Notes under the pieces: model-generated
What the model was told of the DNA's origin: nothing
Database searches by the model: none
Seen by the model: the letters and a program-made list of their open reading frames with translations, nothing else
Part shown: positions 6,342-10,392 of the stretch, piece after piece
Layout: each line of letters starts with the position of its first letter
How positions within the stretch are numbered: the stretch's first letter is position 1
Source: Victivallales bacterium
GTDB lineage: Bacteria; Verrucomicrobiota; Lentisphaeria; Oligosphaerales; Lenti-02
Direction of reading: 5' to 3'
Assembly: GCA_018648945.1 (NCBI GenBank)
Contig: JABGQJ010000166.1
Span: 1 to 12,589, forward strand
DNA: 12,589 bases
Position numbers and translations under genes: made by a program

Positions 6342-6857
6342 GCCAAGCAGCTTAAAGACGGAGACAGACTCTACCGCGGCAAGGATGTCCGGGTGATTGC
6401 CCCGGACAACGAGCAGTTGGGTATCATGCCCTTCCGCGATGCTCTCTTGCGAGCGGGGGCAGCGGGACTGGATCTCGTCGAAGTCGCCGGCAACGCGTCG
6501 CCGCCTGTTTGCCGGATCATGGACTACGGCAAGCACCAGTACGAGGAAAGCAAACGTCTGCGGGATGCGCGCAAGAAGCAGCACCAGCACAAGATCAAGG
6601 AGATCAAGTTCCACCCGAACATTGGTGTCCACGATTACCAGACAAAGCTCAACCGAGCGATTGCCTTCCTGAAGAAGGGCGATAAATTGAAGGTCTCCAT
6701 GTTTTTCCGTGGGCGCGAAATGGCACACACGGACATCGGCATGGAGTTGTTGAAGCGCGTTATCGTCGATCTGGGCGACCAAATCGTGGTGGATTCCCCG
6801 CCGCGGAAGTCGGGCCGGATGCTGGGGATGATGCTTTCTCCAAAGGCACAGAAGTAG
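6339..6857 (+). CDS. infC: Translation initiation factor IF-3, AUC start
   Basis: IF3 binds the 30S subunit, prevents premature 50S joining and rejects non-canonical start codons. From ATC 6339 the protein is 172 aa, the normal IF3 length. The N-domain has VRVIAPDNEQLGIMPFRDALLRA and LDLVEVAGNASPPVCRIMDYGKHQYE. The linker is lysine-rich (KKQHQHKIKEIKF). The C-domain has HPNIGVHDYQTKLNRAI, FLKKGDKLKVSMFFRGREMAH and VDSPPRKSGRMLGMML. Starting at GTG 6393 would lose 18 residues, including YRGKDVR, which corresponds to the IRAREVR segment of other IF3s. Known infC genes often use rare starts (AUU in E. coli), letting IF3 repress its own synthesis. The same autoregulation is inferred here. It lies downstream of thrS and upstream of rpmI in the conserved order, with a 157-nt structured gap before rpmI. 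Confidence 0.93.
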   Translation: MAKQLKDGDRLYRGKDVRVIAPDNEQLGIMPFRDALLRAGAAGLDLVEVAGNASPPVCRIMDYGKHQYEESKRLRDARKKQHQHKIKEIKFHPNIGVHDYQTKLNRAIAFLKKGDKLKVSMFFRGREMAHTDIGMELLKRVIVDLGDQIVVDSPPRKSGRMLGMMLSPKAQK

Positions 6858-6870
6858 CTGGCGTACGGTG

Positions 6871-6949
6871 TCGCCGGCTTCGAGGCCGGTCGATGACGGA
6901 CGTGAGAATCGCACCGGAACAGCGACCCTCGGGCGCTGTTCCGTTTTTT
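6871..6949 (+). terminator. Intrinsic terminator between infC and rpmI with possible antiterminator
   Basis: CGGAACAGCG (6915-6924) pairs perfectly with CGCTGTTCCG (6934-6943), followed by six Ts (6944-6949). Upstream, TCG-CCGGC (6871-6878) pairs with GCCGG-T-CGA (6885-6893) around TTCGAG, with one bulged T. CCGGT (6886-6890) can instead pair with ACCGG (6913-6917), disrupting both the first hairpin and the base of the terminator. That mutual exclusion resembles an attenuator controlling read-through into rpmI-rplT. The terminator is clear; the switch is inferred. Confidence 0.7.
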
Positions 6950-7014
6950 GCGCCGCTAGGCAGGCAGATCCCGCGAACACGCTCAGTACGCAATTAGATA
7001 TGGATGGATGACCC

Positions 7015-7215
7015 ATGCCGAAGCAGAAGACACGTAAAGCGGCCGCCAAACGCTTCAAACAGACGGGTACCGGCAAGTTCCGGCACCATCGCGCTGGCGC
7101 CCGCCACATCTTGACCAAGAAGAGCGCCAAGCGGAAGCGTCGCTTGCGCAAGGATGCAGCAATCTCTCCGAGCGAGAACGCCCGGATTCGCGCGGCTCTG
7201 CCCTACGGCCTGTAG
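7015..7215 (+). CDS. rpmI: 50S ribosomal protein L35
   Basis: This 66-aa, very basic protein is a component of the 50S subunit. The sequence reads as a complete L35: MPKQKTRKAAAKRFKQTGTG, then KFRHHRAGARHILTKKSAKRKRRLRK, and a C-terminus matching the family (SENARIRAALPYG). Start ATG 7015 gives the invariant MPK opening. It is preceded by GGATGGATG rather than a strong AGGAGG, so initiation may be modest or coupled to leader structure. It sits between infC and rplT in the conserved order. Transcription from infC must pass the terminator at 6915-6949 or restart in the short gap after it. Confidence 0.97.
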   Translation: MPKQKTRKAAAKRFKQTGTGKFRHHRAGARHILTKKSAKRKRRLRKDAAISPSENARIRAALPYGL

Positions 7216-7228
7216 GCAGAAGTGCGTT

Positions 7229-7268
7229 GCCCCTCCTGTGGAGGGCGCTAGTCCACCCAACCAGGAGG
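7229..7268 (+). promoter_or_regulatory. Alternative hairpins that free or hide the rplT Shine-Dalgarno
   Basis: CCCTCC (7231-7236) can pair with GGAGGG (7240-7245) around a TGT loop, leaving the rplT Shine-Dalgarno open. The overlapping CCTCCTG (7232-7238) is also the exact complement of CAGGAGG (7262-7268), the core of that Shine-Dalgarno. The two states exclude each other, a layout expected of a translational autoregulation switch, for example by L20. Pairings are seen in the sequence; regulation is inferred. Confidence 0.45.
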
Positions 7269-7278
7269 TCCAAAACCT

Positions 7279-7629
7279 ATGAGAAATACAAACCGAGTCG
7301 CATCGCGCAAGCGTCGCAAGAAGGTCCTGAAGTTGGTCCGTGGATTCCGCGGACCTCGCGGTCGGCTGATCCGCCAGGCCTATGGTGCCTTGGATCACGC
7401 CATGGCCAACGCCTATGTGGGACGCAAGCAGAAGAAGCGCCAGTACCGTCGTCTCTGGACCGTGCGCATCAACGCTGCCTGCCGTGCCCTTGGCTGGAAC
7501 TACAGCTCCTTCATCAACGGCCTGACCAAGGCCGGTATCGAGGTGAACCGCAAGGTCCTGGCCGACCTGGCCGTCACCGATGCCGACGCCTTTGGCAAGC
7601 TCGTAGAGGCCGCCAAGAAGGCCTGCTAG
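7279..7629 (+). CDS. rplT: 50S ribosomal protein L20
   Basis: L20 binds 23S rRNA early in 50S assembly and, in several bacteria, represses its own operon by binding an rRNA-like mRNA structure. The 116-aa protein has the basic N-terminal extension ([21 protein letters not shown]) and the globular RNA-binding domain: [44 protein letters not shown] and [11 protein letters not shown]. The opening is [10 protein letters not shown], slightly shorter than the common MPRxKxxVAxR. AGGAGGT (7263-7269) lies 9 nt before ATG 7279 and can be masked by an upstream C-rich segment. It is the last gene of the cluster and is followed by a strong terminator. pheST, the frequent neighbour in other genomes, is not present. 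Confidence 0.97.
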   Translation: MRNTNRVASRKRRKKVLKLVRGFRGPRGRLIRQAYGALDHAMANAYVGRKQKKRQYRRLWTVRINAACRALGWNYSSFINGLTKAGIEVNRKVLADLAVTDADAFGKLVEAAKKAC

Positions 7630-7652
7630 CCAGCCGGTATTCCGTCGCTTCG

Positions 7653-7689
7653 AAACGCGCGGACCCGGACAGCGGGTCCGCGCGTTTTT
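7653..7689 (+). terminator. Strong intrinsic terminator after rplT
   Basis: CGCGCGGACCC (7656-7666) pairs perfectly with GGGTCCGCGCG (7674-7684), flanked by AAA/TTT that extend the stem to 14 bp, and followed by a TTTTT run. It closes the infC-rpmI-rplT transcript 23 nt after the rplT stop codon. Confidence 0.92.
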
Positions 7690-7696
7690 CTTTGCC

Positions 7697-7840
7697 ATGT
7701 CCTTCCCCCCCCCGGAATTCTCCATGCACACCGTGACCCAGATTCGCATCGCCGTCGCCAGTCAGACAGCAGCCGTGGCCGTAGCTGCCGCTGCCGCTTG
7801 CCGCGTGACTGGATGCGCGCCGGGGGGAGTTCCGAACTAG
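7697..7840 (+). CDS. Ala/Val-rich leader peptide (candidate attenuator peptide)
   Basis: This short ORF was found by reading the frame. It starts at ATG 7697 (47 aa) or, more likely, at in-frame ATG 7724 (38 aa; GGAA 6 nt upstream), and ends at TAG 7838-7840. From 7724, residues 16-25 are AAVAVAAAAA (7769-7798), preceded by QIRIAVASQT and followed by CRVTGCAP. Ten consecutive Ala/Val codons in a peptide this short resemble the regulatory codon runs of ilv, thr or leu leader peptides. The ORF overlaps pairing segments 1 and 2 of the attenuator at 7758-7896 and ends 23 nt before the terminator stem. The peptide itself probably has no function; its translation would be the signal. Between 7697 and 7724 a nine-C tract encodes prolines. 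I see no clear promoter in the 30 bp after the rplT terminator. Confidence 0.5.
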   Translation: MSFPPPEFSMHTVTQIRIAVASQTAAVAVAAAAACRVTGCAPGGVPN

Positions 7841-7896
7841 TCGGATCGCCAGATTCTTCCCGAGACCGTCCAGGATAGCCTGGGCGGTCTTTTTTT
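7758..7896 (+). promoter_or_regulatory. Four-segment transcription attenuator ahead of the aminotransferase gene
   Basis: Segment 1, CCAGTCA (7758-7764), pairs perfectly with segment 2, TGACTGG (7806-7812). Segment 2, as CTGGATG (7809-7815), pairs with segment 3, CGTCCAG (7867-7873), with one G-U. Segment 3, as GACCGTCCAGG (7864-7874), pairs with segment 4, CCTGGGCGGTC (7879-7889), followed by seven Ts (7890-7896). Segment 1 lies just before the Ala/Val codon run. A ribosome stalled there would cover segment 1 and allow 2:3. A ribosome at the stop codon would cover segment 2 and allow the 3:4 terminator. Confidence 0.6.
7863..7896 (+). terminator. Attenuator terminator (segments 3:4)
   Basis: An 11-bp stem (one G-U) with an ATAG loop is followed by seven consecutive Ts. 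It lies 156 nt before the aminotransferase start, so it must be bypassed for expression from any promoter upstream of the leader. Confidence 0.85.
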
Positions 7897-7927
7897 GTGT
7901 TGGGCATCCACCTAAGGAATCCATGCC

Positions 7928-8065
7928 ATGAGACTCGCCATCGCCATCGCCGCCCCCGCCCCTGCCGCCTCCGTAGCCGCACCCCTTGCCTCCGCCGCTG
8001 AGCGGTGGCTACCGTCGGTTTGGGGGCAAGCCATAGGAAGCAGGTGCAGATATGAACAACCATGA
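7928..8065 (+). CDS. Second Ala-rich upstream ORF overlapping the aminotransferase start
   Basis: This 45-codon ORF starts at ATG 7928 with AAGGA (7914-7918) 9 nt upstream. It ends at TGA 8063-8065, 14 nt inside the aminotransferase gene in another frame. Twelve of the first 24 residues are Ala, opening MRLAIAIAAPAPAAS, which echoes the RIAVA..A of the first leader. Its middle contains a 7-bp hairpin (CCGCCGC 7992-7998 with GCGGTGG 8002-8008) enclosed by CTTGCC (7985-7990) with GGCAAG (8025-8030). Ribosomes terminating 11 nt past the aminotransferase ATG could re-initiate there, so translational coupling is likely if the ORF is translated. It could also be a chance ORF in GCC-rich DNA. Confidence 0.35.
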   Translation: MRLAIAIAAPAPAASVAAPLASAAERWLPSVWGQAIGSRCRYEQP

Positions 8066-9245
8066 CCTGGCACTGACCCTGGCGCGGCGCATGCATTCGC
8101 TGCCCTCTTCGTGCGTGCGTGAACTGATGCGGTCCAGCGAAGGGCAGGGGACGATCTCCTTTGCCGGTGGCCTGCCCCGGCCAGATCTCTTGCCGCTGGC
8201 GGCCGTGCAGGCGGCCACGGACTGTGTCTTGGCCCATGATGGGGGGCGCGCCCTGCAATACTCGTCCACCGAGGGGGACATCGGGCTGCGGGCCCAGATT
8301 GCCGAAGGACTACTCGCGAGGCGCGGGATGCGGGTCTCGCCGGAGCAGGTGTTGATTACCAGCGGGTCACAGCAGGGGTTGGACTTGCTGGGCAAGGTGA
8401 TGCTGGACCCGGGGGCCCGGGTGGCCCTTGAAAGCCCTTCCTATCTGGCCGCGATCCAGGCGTTCGCCCTGCATGAGCCAGAGTATCTGTCGGTGGCGAT
8501 GGACGAGCAGGGGGCCATTCCAGAGGAGCTGGCCGAGGGCGGGGAGGGGCGTCCCGTGAGGTTCTTCTACGCGATCCCGGACTTCCAGAACCCGACGGGG
8601 CGCGTGTACTCGCGGCCGCGTCGGGCGGCGGTGGTCGAGGCGCTGGACCGGCGGGGTCTGCCGTTGGTGGAGGACGCCCCGTACAGCTTCCTGCACTACG
8701 GCGATGACCCGGGGCCGATGATGGCGGCAGCCTACCCGGAACGCTCTTTGGTGATGGGGACCGTCTCGAAGATCCTCGCTCCGGGATTCCGGGTGGGATG
8801 GGTGGCCGGACCGAAGGCCTGGATCGAGCAGCTGACCCGCGCCAAGCAAGCGTCGGATCTGTGCACCGGGGCCTTCGTGCAGCGCATCGTGGCCGAATTG
8901 CTGCAGAGCCTGGACCTGAACGAGCACCTTGGGCGACTGCGCGCGGCCTACCGCGCCCAGCGCGACGCGATGCTCGCGGCACTGGCCCGCCACATGCCTC
9001 CTGGCGTGAGCTGGAGGCGGCCCGCTGGCGGGATGTTCCTCTGGCTGACGCTGCCGATCTACATTCCGGCGCGGGAGGTGTTGGCCCGCTGCGTGCCTCG
9101 GGGCGTGGTCTTCGCCCCAGGGGACGCGTTCTCGCCGACGGGTCGCCACGGGAACGCCATGCGCCTGAATTTTACCCACGCGAGTGAAGCGGATATCGGC
9201 CGGGGCATCGCGATTCTCGGTGAGGAAGTCGCTGCCTTGCTGTAG
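8052..9245 (+). CDS. PLP-dependent class I aminotransferase (LysN/MocR-like)
   Basis: This 397-aa fold-type-I aminotransferase moves amino groups between amino acids and 2-oxo acids using pyridoxal phosphate. Visible blocks are ISFAGGLPRPDLLP and LQYSSTEGDIGLR in the N-terminal substrate region, LITSGSQQGLDLL, the cofactor-anchoring PDFQNPTGRVYS, LPLVEDAPYSFLHY, the Schiff-base lysine K240 in GTVSKILAPGFRVGW, and a C-terminal MRLNFTHA with the carboxylate-binding Arg. It lacks the DNA-binding GntR domain of MocR regulators. The closest named enzymes are 2-aminoadipate/branched-chain/aromatic aminotransferases, so sequence alone does not fix the substrate. The upstream Ala/Val-codon attenuator suggests a role in alanine or valine metabolism; this is inference. 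ATG 8052 is preceded by AGGAAG and AGGTG. A long hairpin follows the gene. Confidence 0.88.
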   Translation: MNNHDLALTLARRMHSLPSSCVRELMRSSEGQGTISFAGGLPRPDLLPLAAVQAATDCVLAHDGGRALQYSSTEGDIGLRAQIAEGLLARRGMRVSPEQVLITSGSQQGLDLLGKVMLDPGARVALESPSYLAAIQAFALHEPEYLSVAMDEQGAIPEELAEGGEGRPVRFFYAIPDFQNPTGRVYSRPRRAAVVEALDRRGLPLVEDAPYSFLHYGDDPGPMMAAAYPERSLVMGTVSKILAPGFRVGWVAGPKAWIEQLTRAKQASDLCTGAFVQRIVAELLQSLDLNEHLGRLRAAYRAQRDAMLAALARHMPPGVSWRRPAGGMFLWLTLPIYIPAREVLARCVPRGVVFAPGDAFSPTGRHGNAMRLNFTHASEADIGRGIAILGEEVAALL

Positions 9246-9253
9246 AGTCTCCC

Positions 9254-9293
9254 CCACCCGTCGGTCCCCGTACGGGGGCTGGCGGGTGGCTTT
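9254..9293 (+). terminator. Long hairpin after the aminotransferase gene
   Basis: Positions 9254-9269 pair continuously with 9274-9289: a 16-bp stem with three G-U pairs around a GTAC loop. It begins 8 nt after the stop codon. Only CTTTG follows, so it may be a weak U-tract terminator or an mRNA 3'-end stabiliser. Confidence 0.65.
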
Positions 9294-9364
9294 GCCTCCC
9301 CATGCCCATGCATTCCACGCGCAAGGCAGCTATGGTTCCCGGAAGCAAACAAGGGAGCATGGCC

Positions 9365-10315
9365 ATGGCCGACAGGATCCGCTTGGGCATCAGCAGCTGT
9401 CTGCTTGGCGAGCCGGTGCGCTATGACGGGCAGCACAAGCTGGACCGCTATCTGCGCGATACTCTTGGGGCCTATGTGGAGTTCGTCCCGGTTTGCCCGG
9501 AGGCGGAGGCCGGATTCGGTGTCCCCCGAGCCACCATGCGTCTGGAGGGCGACCCGGCGGCCCCGCGTCTGGTCACGCCCCACGACGGTGCCGATCAGAC
9601 TGCGAGAATGCAGGCGTGGTGCCGACGGCGGGTGCGGGAGCTTGAGGGGGAGGGTCTCTGCGGCTACATCTTCAAGAGCAAATCCCCAAGCAGTGGTATG
9701 GAGCGGGTGAAGGTCTACGGTCCGTCGGGCATACCGCGCAAGGTGGGAGTTGGGCTGTTTGCTCGCGCGTTCATGGATCATTTCCCCCTGCTGCCGGTGG
9801 CAGAGGATGAGCGGCTCCATGACCCGGCTCTGAGGGAGAATTTCGTAGAGCGGATCCTCGTGATGCAGCGCTGGCGGGGTTTCAGGGAGGGGACGGCGAC
9901 TCTCGGCGGGCTCGTGGCCTTCCACACAGCGCACAGGCTCCTGCTCATGTCCCATAGCGTGGAGGCCTATCGCGCCATCGGACGCATGGTTGCGGAAGGC
10001 AGGAAACGTCCTTTGGAGGATCTACTCGCCGGGTACGAGGTGGCGCTTCTGCCCGCTCTGAAGCTCCTGGCAACGCGAGCGAAGAACACCAACGTTCTCC
10101 AACATGCCATGGGCTACCTCAAGACAACCCTCACCCCCGACGAGAAGGCGGAACTGCTGGAGTTGATCGTGGCCTACCGTGCCGGCAGCACGACCCTCAC
10201 CGTGCCAATGACCTTGCTCAACCACTACGTCCGGAAGTGGCGCGTGGAGTACCTGCGTGGGCAAGTCTACATGCATCCGCACCCGTTGGAACTCCAGTTG
10301 CGCAACCACGCATGA
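9365..10315 (+). CDS. DUF523-DUF1722 protein, candidate tRNA 4-thiouridine desulfidase (RudS-like)
   Basis: This 316-aa protein joins two domains. The first half is DUF523/TudS: RIRLGISSCLLGEPVRYDG, FVPVCPEAEAGFGVPR and LCGYIFKSKSPSSG. It has three conserved cysteines, C12, C44 and C99, matching the ligands of the [4Fe-4S] cluster of thiouracil desulfidases. The second half is DUF1722/YbgA: RVLPL-type helices, LVAFHTAHRLLLMSHSVEAYRAIG, and the C-terminal LLNHYVRKW..EYLRGQVYMHPHP. This fusion is the architecture described for RudS, which removes sulfur from 4-thiouridine in tRNA. The assignment to RudS rests on architecture and cysteines and was not tested here. ATG 9365 is chosen because GGGAG (9353-9357) sits 7 nt upstream; ATGs at 9302, 9332 and 9359 are poorer. 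It is preceded by a terminator-like hairpin, so it is probably its own unit. Confidence 0.82.
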   Translation: MADRIRLGISSCLLGEPVRYDGQHKLDRYLRDTLGAYVEFVPVCPEAEAGFGVPRATMRLEGDPAAPRLVTPHDGADQTARMQAWCRRRVRELEGEGLCGYIFKSKSPSSGMERVKVYGPSGIPRKVGVGLFARAFMDHFPLLPVAEDERLHDPALRENFVERILVMQRWRGFREGTATLGGLVAFHTAHRLLLMSHSVEAYRAIGRMVAEGRKRPLEDLLAGYEVALLPALKLLATRAKNTNVLQHAMGYLKTTLTPDEKAELLELIVAYRAGSTTLTVPMTLLNHYVRKWRVEYLRGQVYMHPHPLELQLRNHA

Positions 10316-10376
10316 GCATGCGCGAGGCGGGGCCGGTCGCGAAGAGGAGGAGGATCAGGTAGGCTCTGGCATTCAT
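10218..10376 (-). CDS. 52-codon ORF: apparent remnant of a secreted-protein gene
   Basis: Read on the minus strand, AGGGAG lies 8 nt before ATG 10376. The first residues, MNARAYLILLLFATGPASR, look like a signal peptide (basic start, hydrophobic core). After about 20 residues the frame enters the antisense of the RudS-like gene's 3' end and stops at 10218-10220, giving no recognisable mature protein. The start overlaps the restored stop of the beta-helix gene (10393-10395) by position, as an operon partner would. The simplest reading is that the 5' end of a downstream operon gene is all that remains after a rearrangement joined it to the RudS-like gene. It could also be a chance ORF. Confidence 0.35.
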   Translation of the reverse strand: MNARAYLILLLFATGPASRMLMRGCATGVPTGADACRLAHAGTPRATSGRSG

Positions 10377-10392
10377 TTGGACATCTCCCTGG

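Noticed and set aside
6393..6857. GTG start for infC
   Set aside because: No Shine-Dalgarno at suitable distance, and it removes the conserved first strand of IF3. ATC 6339 with AGGAGG fits better.
7626..8395. Minus-strand open frames across 7574-8395
   Set aside because: They cross a strong terminator and the leader region with no ribosome binding site or recognisable domain. The plus-strand reading explains the region better.
8367..9257. 296-codon minus-strand open frame inside the aminotransferase gene
   Set aside because: Shadow of a clear aminotransferase coding sequence; low-complexity His/Arg/Gln composition.
9302..9364. Earlier ATGs (9302, 9332, 9359) for the RudS-like gene
   Set aside because: They add residues outside the family N-terminus, and their spacing to GGGAG is poor. 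ATG 9365 fits both.
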